From NCBI GenBank assembly GCA_030151925.1, contig JASLCY010000510.1:1-11585 (forward strand): DNA of 11,585 nt, in the 5' to 3' direction. Position numbers and translations under genes: made by a program. Shown here piece after piece: positions 5,757 through 11,585 of this stretch (its first letter is position 1; every line of letters starts with the position of its first letter). Below the pieces are notes generated by a model, which saw nothing but the letters and a program-made list of their open reading frames with translations, did no database searches and was not told where the DNA came from. This stretch comes from Oligoflexus sp. GTDB lineage: Bacteria > Bdellovibrionota_B > Oligoflexia > Oligoflexales > Oligoflexaceae.

Positions 5757-7274
5757 TCAGTAAGACTTCGCCAGGATCGAGCGGCGCAGGCTCTTCTTGC
5801 CGGTAAAGATGCACTTGCCTTCTTCCTCGGGAGCATCGAGAGGAATGCAGCGGTGCGTGATCTTCATCTCCTTGAGGAGCTGCTCGGTCTTCTCGTCTTC
5901 CACCCAGTGCACCAAGGCGAAGCCGCCGTGGATCTCCGGTTTGTCTTCGTTCTGAGGCGTGAAGTAAGCCTTGAGCTCTTCGAGGCTGTCGATCTTCTTC
6001 ATGTTCTCGTTGCGATGTTTCAGGGCCTTTTCATAAAGGCCCTTCTGCATATCTGCTAGGATCAGCGGCAGGGTCGCGAGAAGCTCCTCGCGTTTGATGC
6101 CTTTTTTGTCTTTGTGCGGCAGGGTCCTGAGGCCCATGAAAGCCGAATCCTGCTGCAGGTCGCGTGGACCGATTTCCAAACGAACCGGAACGCCGCGTTT
6201 GATGTGATGCCAGGTCTTGCCGCCCCCGACGTCGCGGTCATCGATAAACACGCGGATCGGTTCGTCGGCATAACGGAGGCTGGCGATGGCCTTCTCGAGC
6301 GAACGGCAGTATTCGAGGACCTTCGCTTTATCCTCGTCCGTTTTATAGATAGGCATGATCACGACGTGCTTAGGAGCCAGACGGGGAGGCAGGACCAGGC
6401 CGTCGTCATCCGAATGGCTCATGATCAAACCACCGACGAGGCGGGTCGATACGCCCCAGGACGTCGTCCAAGCATGAACGTCGTTGCCCTTCTGATCCTG
6501 GAAGTGGATATCCATCGCCTTCGCGAAGTTCTGGCCGAGGAAGTGCGAGGTGCCCGCCTGCAGGGCCATGCGATCCTGCATCATGGCTTCGATGGTGTAA
6601 GTATCCACGGCGCCCGGGAAGCGTTCGTGCGGAGCTTTTTCGCCCTTGATTACCGGCATCGCCATGACTTCTTCCGCGAATTCGCGGTAGACCTCGAGCA
6701 TCTTCAGGGTTTCTTCGACCGCGTCTTCCGCCGTGGCGTGAACGGTGTGCCCTTCCTGCCAGAGGAACTCGGTCGTGCGGAGGAACATACGCGTGCGCAG
6801 CTCCCAGCGAACGACGTTAGCCCACTGGTTGATGAGGATAGGCAGGTCGCGATAGGATTGGACCCACTTCGCGAACACGGGACCGATGATCATCTCCGAG
6901 GTCGGGCGGACGATCAAAGGCTCATCGAGTTTGCCGGCGGGAACCAAACCGCCGTTAGGCCCGGCTTCCAGGCGGTGATGAGTGACGACCGCGCATTCCT
7001 TCGCGAAGCCTTCCACGTGCTCCGCTTCCTTCTCCATCATGCTCAGCGGCACGAACAGCGGGAAATACGCGTTCTCGTGGCCCGTTTCCTTGAAACGCGC
7101 ATCGAGGATCCTCTGCATGTTCTCCCAGATGGCATAACCCCAGGGTTTGATGACCATGCAGCCGCGGACGTTGGAATTCTCCGAGAGATCCGCGGCTTTG
7201 ATGACCTGCTGATACCACTCTGGGTAGTCTTCGGTCCGAGTCGGGGTGATAGCGTTCAAAGGGGCCTTGCTCAT
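5757..7274 (-). CDS. proS: prolyl-tRNA synthetase, short archaeal/eukaryote-like type
   Basis: Class II aminoacyl-tRNA synthetase that charges tRNA-Pro with proline in the cytoplasm; 505 aa from the ATG at 7274. That start has GAGG eight bases upstream; the in-frame ATG at 7280 has the same site only two bases away. Visible: VRPTSEMIIGPVFAKW, motif 2 RTRMFLRTTEFLWQEGH, WTTSWGVSTR, motif 3 region GLIMSHSDDDGLVLPPRLAP, the anticodon-binding domain from APKHVVIMPIY, and the C-terminal domain ending GKKSLRRSILAKSY. There is no 180-aa editing insert between motifs 2 and 3, so this is the short form rather than the E. coli type. In the C-terminal domain the first zinc-type cysteine pair is absent (HWVEDEKTE), while RCIP and GKCIFTG remain. 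It is the second gene of an operon, starting 15 nt after the ettA stop. Confidence 0.96.
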   Translation of the reverse strand: MSKAPLNAITPTRTEDYPEWYQQVIKAADLSENSNVRGCMVIKPWGYAIWENMQRILDARFKETGHENAYFPLFVPLSMMEKEAEHVEGFAKECAVVTHHRLEAGPNGGLVPAGKLDEPLIVRPTSEMIIGPVFAKWVQSYRDLPILINQWANVVRWELRTRMFLRTTEFLWQEGHTVHATAEDAVEETLKMLEVYREFAEEVMAMPVIKGEKAPHERFPGAVDTYTIEAMMQDRMALQAGTSHFLGQNFAKAMDIHFQDQKGNDVHAWTTSWGVSTRLVGGLIMSHSDDDGLVLPPRLAPKHVVIMPIYKTDEDKAKVLEYCRSLEKAIASLRYADEPIRVFIDDRDVGGGKTWHHIKRGVPVRLEIGPRDLQQDSAFMGLRTLPHKDKKGIKREELLATLPLILADMQKGLYEKALKHRNENMKKIDSLEELKAYFTPQNEDKPEIHGGFALVHWVEDEKTEQLLKEMKITHRCIPLDAPEEEGKCIFTGKKSLRRSILAKSY

Positions 7275-7289
7275 GTTCATTTCCTCTTA

Positions 7290-8966
7290 TTAGCGTTCCA
7301 AACGAGCGTGACGCACGCGCTTCGGAACATCGGCGTCAGCACCGAGGCGACGCTTACGATCTTCTTCGTAATCCGAGAAGTTGCCTTCGTACCAGTAGAC
7401 TTCGCCGTCGCCTTCGAACGCGAGGATGTGGCTCGCGATACGGTCGAGGAACCAGCGGTCGTGGCTGATGACAACCGCGCAGCCGGCGAAGGACAGAAGC
7501 GCTTCTTCCAGGGCCCGCATGGTGGTGATATCGAGGTCGTTGGTCGGTTCGTCGAGGAGCAGGACGTTGGCGCCCGCCTTGCAGAGGAGCGCGAGCTGGA
7601 TGCGGTTGCGCTCGCCTCCGCTGAGGTCGCCGACCTTCTTCTGCTGATCCTGGCCCGCGAAGTTGAAACGGCTCACGTAAGCGCGGGCATTCACCTCTTG
7701 CTTGCCGAGGAGCACGGTGTCCGCGCCTTGCGATACGGCCTGGTAGATCGTGTCTTCCGGATTGAGGCCGAGGCGCGACTGCTCCATGTAGCCGATCACC
7801 GCGGTCTGTCCCACGGTGAAGGTGCCGGCATCCGGCTCGATCATCTTCGTGATCATGCGGAACAAGGTGGTCTTGCCCATACCGTTCGGCCCGATGATGC
7901 CGATGATGCCGCCCGCGGGCAGCTTGAAGTTGAGGTCTTTGAAGATCACCTTGTCGCCGAAGGCCTTCTTCACGTGATCGGCTTCGATCACGATATCGCC
8001 CAGGCGGGGTCCGGGTGGGATATAGATCTGCAGATCCTTGTCCTGGCCGCGGGATTCTTCAGCGTAGAGCTTATCGAAGGCCGCGATACGGGCTTTGTTC
8101 TTCGCCTGACGAGCTTTAGGGGCCTGGCGGATCCACTCGAGTTCCTGCTGCAGGTACTTGCGGCGTTTGTTCTCGCCTTTCTCCTCCTGCTCAAGGCGTT
8201 TTTCCTTCTGCTCGAGCCACGAGGTATAGTTGCCTTTCCAGGGGATGCCCTGGCCGCGGTCGAGTTCGAGGATCCAGCCTGCGACGTTGTCGAGGAAGTA
8301 GCGGTCGTGGGTCACGGCGATGATGGTGCCCTTATATTCCTGCAAGTGCTTCTCGAGCCAGCGTACCGATTCCGCATCCAAGTGGTTGGTCGGTTCGTCC
8401 AGGAGGAGGATGTCCGGCTTCTGGAGAAGCAGGCGGCAAAGCGCTACGCGGCGGCGTTCGCCACCGGAGAGATGGTCTACGAGAGCATCGCTCGGAGGGC
8501 AGTCGAGAGCGTTCATCGCGAATTCGAGGCGATCGTCGAGGGTCCAGGCATCCATGCGGTCGAGCAGGTCCTGCACTTCGCCCTGGCGAGCGATGAGCGC
8601 ATCCATCTGCTCAGGCGTCAGGTCTTCGCCGAACTTGAGGTTGATCTCCTCGAACTCCTTGAGGAGCGCTACGGTAGCGGCAGCGCCTTCCTGAACGATT
8701 TCCTTGACGGTTTTTCCGGATTCGAGGTGCGGCTCCTGCTCGAGGTAACCGACGGTATAACCTTCCGAGAGATGGGTCTCGCCGGTGAAGGTTTGGTCGA
8801 CGCCGGCCAGGATCTTGAGAAGCGAGCTCTTACCCGAGCCGTTGGCTCCGAGCACGCCGATCTTCGCTCCGTAGAAATAGGAGAGGTAGATATTTTTTAA
8901 GACGGTTTTCTGTCCATGGGTCTTGGAGACGTCGACCATGGAATAGATAACGGTTTTGTCAGACAT
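7290..8966 (-). CDS. ettA: energy-dependent translational throttle protein EttA (ABC-F ATPase)
   Basis: Soluble ABC-F protein with two ATPase domains and no membrane segment. EttA binds the ribosomal E site and gates entry into elongation according to ATP/ADP level. From the ATG at 8966 it is 558 aa, close to the E. coli 555; an in-frame ATG at 8975 would add three residues, and neither start has a strong ribosome site. Domain 1 has Walker A GANGSGKSS (40-48), signature LSGGERRR (166-173) and DEPTNHLD with Glu191. The Arm-type insertion lies at about 95-140, and a charged helical linker (the P-site tRNA-interacting region) follows domain 1. Domain 2 has GPNGMGKTT, LSGGERNR, DEPTNDLD and SHDRWFLDRIASHILAFEGDG. 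The YWYEGNFSDYEEDRKRRLG ending is typical of EttA. It is the first gene of an ettA-proS operon. No convincing promoter was found upstream. Confidence 0.95.
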   Translation of the reverse strand: MSDKTVIYSMVDVSKTHGQKTVLKNIYLSYFYGAKIGVLGANGSGKSSLLKILAGVDQTFTGETHLSEGYTVGYLEQEPHLESGKTVKEIVQEGAAATVALLKEFEEINLKFGEDLTPEQMDALIARQGEVQDLLDRMDAWTLDDRLEFAMNALDCPPSDALVDHLSGGERRRVALCRLLLQKPDILLLDEPTNHLDAESVRWLEKHLQEYKGTIIAVTHDRYFLDNVAGWILELDRGQGIPWKGNYTSWLEQKEKRLEQEEKGENKRRKYLQQELEWIRQAPKARQAKNKARIAAFDKLYAEESRGQDKDLQIYIPPGPRLGDIVIEADHVKKAFGDKVIFKDLNFKLPAGGIIGIIGPNGMGKTTLFRMITKMIEPDAGTFTVGQTAVIGYMEQSRLGLNPEDTIYQAVSQGADTVLLGKQEVNARAYVSRFNFAGQDQQKKVGDLSGGERNRIQLALLCKAGANVLLLDEPTNDLDITTMRALEEALLSFAGCAVVISHDRWFLDRIASHILAFEGDGEVYWYEGNFSDYEEDRKRRLGADADVPKRVRHARLER

Positions 8967-9077
8967 GCATACCATCCGCAGCGATTGGTTTTCGTAACGA
9001 GGCGGTAATCTATCAGAGAAGGGATGGGACCTCCACTATTCCCTTATTCTCCGTTGCGCCGCGGGTTTGGGCGTAAA

Positions 9078-9086
9078 TTGGCCAAC
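9078..9086. promoter_or_regulatory. TTGGCCAAC operator-like palindrome
   Basis: TTGGCCAA (9078-9085) is an 8-bp palindrome, and the 9-mer TTGGCCAAC is identical to 2723-2731 in the LysR-like promoter. It lies between the divergent ettA and secreted-protein genes and could act on either. Short, so weak on its own. Confidence 0.3.
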
Positions 9087-9110
9087 CAGCTAAAACCTCT
9101 GGGGAAATTC

Positions 9111-9130
9111 GTGATCATTATGATTATCAC
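9111..9130. promoter_or_regulatory. 20-bp dyad of NAT triplets, Fur-family-like
   Basis: GTGAT (9111-9115) and ATCAC (9126-9130) bracket a run of ATs with a 3-nt period, giving GTGATnATnATnATnATCAC; 16 of 20 positions are symmetric. NAT-NAT hexamers and a TGAT...ATCA frame recall Fur-family boxes, though it does not match the E. coli Fur consensus closely. It lies about 145 nt from both flanking start codons. Confidence 0.3.
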
Positions 9131-9152
9131 CATAACTGCTCAATTTGACTGG

Positions 9153-9164
9153 TGAAACGTTTCA
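9153..9164. promoter_or_regulatory. perfect TGAAACGTTTCA palindrome, LacI/Cra-type operator
   Basis: Twelve bases, perfectly symmetric about the central CG. The form GAAACGTTTC is characteristic of LacI/GalR-family operators and equals the Cra (FruR) consensus core. It lies about 60 nt upstream of the -35 box at 9225, where an activator could also act. No LacI-type gene is present in the window, so the cognate regulator is unknown. Confidence 0.5.
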
Positions 9165-9202
9165 TTTGAGAAAGTTCTGCGGAGAATGACTGGGGAAAAT
9201 AG

Positions 9203-9213
9203 TGGCGCCAAAA
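9203..9213. promoter_or_regulatory. TGGCGCCAAAA motif shared with the esterase-operon region
   Basis: It contains the palindrome TGGCGCCA (9203-9210) and is identical over 11 bases to 2939-2949. It ends 11 nt before the -35 box at 9225, a position suited to an activator. Confidence 0.4.
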
Positions 9214-9224
9214 AGATATGACTC

Positions 9225-9253
9225 TTGACGCCTTGAGAGACAAGGGTTACAAC
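9225..9253 (+). promoter_or_regulatory. sigma70-type promoter of the secreted-protein gene
   Basis: TTGACG (9225-9230, 5 of 6) and TACAAC (9248-9253, 4 of 6) are separated by exactly 17 nt. The predicted start of transcription near 9260 gives a leader of about 35 nt with AAAGGA at 9281-9286, seven bases before the GTG at 9294. Confidence 0.6.
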
Positions 9254-9293
9254 CGCCATGTCGATTAAGACGGACCACTGAAAGGAATAGCTC

Positions 9294-10574
9294 GTGACCA
9301 AACTCATCTCCCTCTCGACACTCGCCGTAGCCCTCTTCGGAATGACTTCCGCAGCCCAGGGCGCTTCTTCGACTCCTATCAGCCAGCGCTATAATTTTGC
9401 TGGTCAGTCCAAGGCAACCTTCAAATCGGCCGGTATCGATTTCTTCTTTTCAGACGTTCCGGTCAATCAAGCCGTCAATGGCCGCGACCTTTCGAAACTT
9501 CCCGGTAAAAACCTCGCGGACCGCCTCACCGCGGAAACCTCGCTCGGCACCAGCGAAGAAAACCTCTATCAACTGACCCAAGTCTACGACGCGATGAATA
9601 AGACCGTGAGCGGCCAGGCTATCGGTTACCACAACCGTTCGGACGACACCGACGTCAACATGCAGATCGTCGTCAGCAACAAACTCAAGCCCAACACCAC
9701 CTACTTGATCTCGGCAAAACTCGATTTCGTCACGAACGTTTCCTCGGAAGCCTTCGGCATCGGCGGCAGCGCGGACTCGAACAGCTTCGGCCTCCTCGCT
9801 TCGCAAAATCCCTGGGTAGCGGCTCCCGAAGGTTCTGAGCCCTCGACTCCCGACGAGCCTTCCGTTCCTTCGAACCCAGGCTCGAACGATGAAGATATGA
9901 ATAACTACTACGGCGCGAGCGCAAGCTTCTTCATCGACGCTCGTGAACTCAAGAAGATCGAAACCGCGGCGCTCGCCAGCCTCAGCGCCGGCGACCTCGA
10001 AACGCTGAACGCGACGGCCGCCACGGCTGACAAGGCGCTTCTCGCCCTTTATACCAAGGTCCTCAACTCGCTTCCGACCCGCGACGACTCGAGCGAGCTC
10101 GCGAGCCGCATCAGCGACGAACTCGACCAGAACGTAAAAGCCAAACTCGCTGAGATGGATCCGGAAGAACACGAGCAGCTCAAGCAAATGTTCGGCCAGC
10201 CTTCCGATCCGACCCTCGTGATGGCCGCTTCGCTATCGAACAGCAACGGCGCCGAAGCGATGCTTCGCGTAACGACCAAGGATAATAACGGCAAGGTCGT
10301 GAAACTCGGCGTTCCGAGCGGTAATTGCAACAGCGGCGTCAAGAGCTGGATCTGCGATCACTACAGCTACATGGGCCGCATCAACAAAGGCGACGAAGCC
10401 GCCAACGACGGCACCTGGAGCGCGAACAGCGTCTCGACTCAGAAGCCTCTTGAGTTCACGACCGATGCGAGCGGCAAGCCCATCTATCTGAACATCAACT
10501 CGCACTCCGGTTTCGAGGGCCTCACCGTATACTACGTAACGGGCCTCCAGTACTCGATCGTGGAAAAGAAATAA
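9294..10574 (+). CDS. secreted beta-rich protein with a Pro/Ser linker and helical insert, function unknown
   Basis: A 426-aa protein from GTG 9294. A signal peptide covers about residues 1-23 (TSAAQG, then ASS). Residues 24-176 look beta-rich: NRSDDTDVNMQIVVSN, LKPNTTYLISAKLDF, AFGIGGSADSNSFG. Residues 178-204 are an acidic Pro/Ser linker of the type SEPSTPDEPSVPSNPGSND. Residues 215-299 are charged and strongly helical (RELKKIETAALASL to PEEHEQLKQMFGQ). Residues 312-426 return to beta character, with two nearby cysteines (GNC and WIC) and NSHSGFEGLTVYYVTGL near the end. From memory, LKPNTTY plus SGFEG-T-YYT flank one uninterrupted beta domain in an unnamed family of smaller secreted proteins; linker and helices would then be an insert. 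No catalytic motif is seen, so an adhesin or binding role is possible. It is monocistronic, with its own promoter and terminator. Confidence 0.8.
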   Translation: MTKLISLSTLAVALFGMTSAAQGASSTPISQRYNFAGQSKATFKSAGIDFFFSDVPVNQAVNGRDLSKLPGKNLADRLTAETSLGTSEENLYQLTQVYDAMNKTVSGQAIGYHNRSDDTDVNMQIVVSNKLKPNTTYLISAKLDFVTNVSSEAFGIGGSADSNSFGLLASQNPWVAAPEGSEPSTPDEPSVPSNPGSNDEDMNNYYGASASFFIDARELKKIETAALASLSAGDLETLNATAATADKALLALYTKVLNSLPTRDDSSELASRISDELDQNVKAKLAEMDPEEHEQLKQMFGQPSDPTLVMAASLSNSNGAEAMLRVTTKDNNGKVVKLGVPSGNCNSGVKSWICDHYSYMGRINKGDEAANDGTWSANSVSTQKPLEFTTDASGKPIYLNINSHSGFEGLTVYYVTGLQYSIVEKK

Positions 10575-10590
10575 TCTCCGGTTCAATAAG

Positions 10591-10621
10591 AAAGGGCGCT
10601 TCCGCAGAGGAAGCGCCCTTT
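10591..10621. terminator. intrinsic terminator after the secreted-protein gene
   Basis: AAAGGGCGCTTCC (10591-10603) and GGAAGCGCCCTTT (10609-10621) form a perfect 13-bp stem with loop GCAGA. On the plus strand the T run continues by one base and, after CG, by three more T's. The complement also begins A-rich and ends T-rich, so it can terminate the convergent response-regulator transcript as well. Confidence 0.9.
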
Positions 10622-10636
10622 TCGTTTGGGTCCGGA

Positions 10637-11161
10637 TCAGGATGCTTTAGGCACCACTTTCTCGAGGATCTTCTCGACTTCCGCATTGCGCCAGTCTTCG
10701 AAGCTCTGGCTCGAGCCCGACTTCTTATGGAGTTCGTGGAGCAGGAGCTCATTCATCCGGCGCGACTCGACCAATGAGTAGGCACTTTGGACGGAGCGGA
10801 TCAGGGAATCGTAGTCCACTGGCTTGTGAAGCAGGTGGAAAAGGTTCTTCGCATCACTGGGGATGGTGACCTTCGTGCGGTCCATACCCGTTACCAAAAT
10901 GACCGGGAGATTGGGATCATAAGAAGATAAGGCGACGAGCAGCTCGTCTCCCCTGACCTCGGGCATCCGGATGTCAGAAACGATGACATCAGGCTCGAAG
11001 GTGCCGATAAGGTCCACGGCATCGGCCGCATCGTAAGCGACCGCGACTTTCGCCCCGGCGCTTTGCAACACAGCCCTATAGATTTCAGCCAGTTGCACCT
11101 CGTCGTCTACGATTAAGACACGGGGCATTCCCATCTTGGATGTAAATTTTTGACTGATCAT
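10637..11161 (-). CDS. single-domain response regulator (CheY-like receiver with helical tail)
   Basis: A 174-aa protein from the ATG at 11161, which has AGAGG eight bases upstream; an in-frame GTG at 11170 would add three residues. The receiver domain covers about residues 12-130 and has all key residues: Asp19/Asp20 (VDDE), the phospho-acceptor Asp63 (VSDIRMP), Thr91 (LVTG) and Lys113 (HKPVD). The remaining 45-60 residues are a charged helical tail (SRRMNELLLHELHKK ... VEKILEKVVPKAS) with no DNA-binding or enzymatic output domain. It should relay phosphate or bind a partner protein rather than act directly as a transcription factor. No sensor kinase is adjacent. It converges on the secreted-protein gene, sharing the terminator, and lies divergent from the putative rRNA promoter. 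Confidence 0.92.
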   Translation of the reverse strand: MISQKFTSKMGMPRVLIVDDEVQLAEIYRAVLQSAGAKVAVAYDAADAVDLIGTFEPDVIVSDIRMPEVRGDELLVALSSYDPNLPVILVTGMDRTKVTIPSDAKNLFHLLHKPVDYDSLIRSVQSAYSLVESRRMNELLLHELHKKSGSSQSFEDWRNAEVEKILEKVVPKAS

Positions 11162-11382
11162 ATGCGCCACCTCTAGTTGCGGAGGTCCTGCAAAGCTATG
11201 TCCCGAACAGTGTTACCGTCTTATTCATTCGGCATAAATTACTAGAGACTTGAGGGTTTCCTGCCGATTTTTTGCTGACCTCAAAACTGGCGTGAGAGCA
11301 CTTTGATTTCTTACTGAGGGTAATACGAAGATGACGTGAAAATACCTGTTTTAAGCTTATTTTCGAATTCTCAGAAAGTGTG
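11162..11382. other. intergenic region between response regulator and putative rRNA promoter
   Basis: AT-rich stretch with no supported gene. It must contain the response-regulator promoter on the minus strand, but I could not find a clear -35/-10 pair. A small dyad AACA-G-TGTT lies at 11206-11214. The last 40 nt before 11383 are A/T-biased (TTTTAAGCTTATTTTCGAATT) and could serve as an UP element. Confidence 0.4.
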
Positions 11383-11411
11383 TTGACGACCGCAATTTGA
11401 ATCCGTATAAC
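11383..11411 (+). promoter_or_regulatory. strong sigma70 promoter, probably of an rRNA operon
   Basis: TTGACG (11383-11388) and TATAAC (11406-11411) each match the consensus at 5 of 6 positions with the ideal 17-nt spacer. An A/T-rich stretch lies immediately upstream, as in rRNA P1 promoters with UP elements. No protein start follows within the window; a boxA-like element about 110 nt downstream supports an rRNA leader. Confidence 0.65.
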
Positions 11412-11461
11412 CCAACTTCTCGAAGCGAGGCGAAGTAAACGGCGAGCAGAGAAGTAGAGAA

Positions 11462-11478
11462 AAGAAAAACTTTTTCTT
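11462..11478. repeat. A/T dyad in the putative rRNA leader
   Basis: AAGAAAAA (11462-11469) and TTTTTCTT (11471-11478) are perfect inverted copies around one base. A one-base loop makes a simple RNA hairpin unlikely. It may be part of leader structure or a protein site; role unknown. Confidence 0.3.
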
Positions 11479-11518
11479 GAAAATAAAAGATCGCTGAAAT
11501 ACAACGTCCCTTCCGAAT

Positions 11519-11539
11519 CGCTCTTTGAAAACTGAATAG
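11519..11539 (+). promoter_or_regulatory. boxA-like antitermination element of an rRNA operon leader
   Basis: The stretch CTCTTTGAAAACTGAATAG (11521-11539), preceded by CG, closely matches boxA-type sequences (GCTCTTT plus A-rich continuation) found in leaders and 16S-23S spacers of bacterial rRNA operons, where NusB/NusE bind the RNA. Together with the strong promoter upstream it predicts a 16S rRNA gene on the plus strand past the right edge. The rRNA gene itself is not visible. Confidence 0.6.
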
Positions 11540-11585
11540 ACTACGCAAAATAAACCAAGTGCGAACGTCAATTCCACTCGTTTGA

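Noticed and set aside
6114..8900. Open frame of 928 codons on the plus strand, opposite proS and ettA
   Set aside because: It runs antisense through two firmly identified genes, has no recognisable domain, and its composition (rich in His, Arg, Asp, Leu) is what the complement of GC-rich codons gives.
9019..9045. AAGGGA ... TCCCTT inverted repeat upstream of ettA
   Set aside because: Only 6 bp with a 15-nt loop; expected by chance in this length of sequence.
9450..10187. 245-codon minus-strand frame opposite the secreted protein
   Set aside because: Antisense shadow; low-complexity Val/Arg/Glu composition without recognisable features.
11196..11577. Three overlapping minus-strand small frames at the right edge
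   Set aside because: AT-rich Phe/Ser/Lys-rich translations in several frames at once, lying over a probable rRNA promoter and boxA; no ribosome sites.

Overview
The window looks like a chromosomal segment of a Gram-negative bacterium. The genes are visibly GC-rich and the intergenic regions are AT-rich. Three products carry Sec-type signal peptides, and there is a FadE-type acyl-CoA dehydrogenase, a short (type 3, no editing insert) prolyl-tRNA synthetase and an EttA-type ABC-F protein. A Bdellovibrionota/Oligoflexia-like or other delta-group proteobacterium would fit, but the sequence does not settle the taxon. I see no mobile element, CRISPR array or tRNA.

Left part (1-2653): a fadE gene on the minus strand runs off the left edge, with an apparent frameshift close to that edge. 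Divergent from it lies a small acylphosphatase gene (+). Convergent with that, only 18 nt away, is a minus-strand gene encoding just the DNA-binding half of a LysR-type regulator.

Middle (2654-5737): an AT-rich regulatory stretch of about 500 nt, full of inverted repeats, precedes a two-gene plus-strand operon for secreted esterases: an SGNH/GDSL (phospholipase B-like) hydrolase and an alpha/beta-hydrolase lipase. A strong hairpin closes the operon. Extracellular lipid cleavage followed by FadE beta-oxidation is a plausible functional theme, by inference only.

Right-middle (5757-8966): a minus-strand ettA-proS translation operon, with ettA first.

Right part (8967-10621): a 327-nt intergenic region carries four separate palindromic sites: TTGGCCAAC, a GTGAT...ATCAC array of NAT triplets, a perfect TGAAACGTTTCA LacI/Cra-type operator, and TGGCGCCAAAA. 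A good sigma70 promoter follows, driving a secreted beta-rich protein that appears to be split by a Pro/Ser-rich linker plus helical insert. Two of the four motifs recur upstream of the esterase operon, hinting at a shared regulator.

Far right (10637-11585): a single-domain response regulator (-) and then a gene-poor, AT-rich stretch. It holds a near-consensus promoter (TTGACG-17-TATAAC) and, about 110 nt downstream, a boxA-like antitermination element (CTCTTTGAAAACTGAATAG). This is the typical arrangement of an rRNA operon leader, so a 16S rRNA gene is predicted just beyond the right edge on the plus strand.
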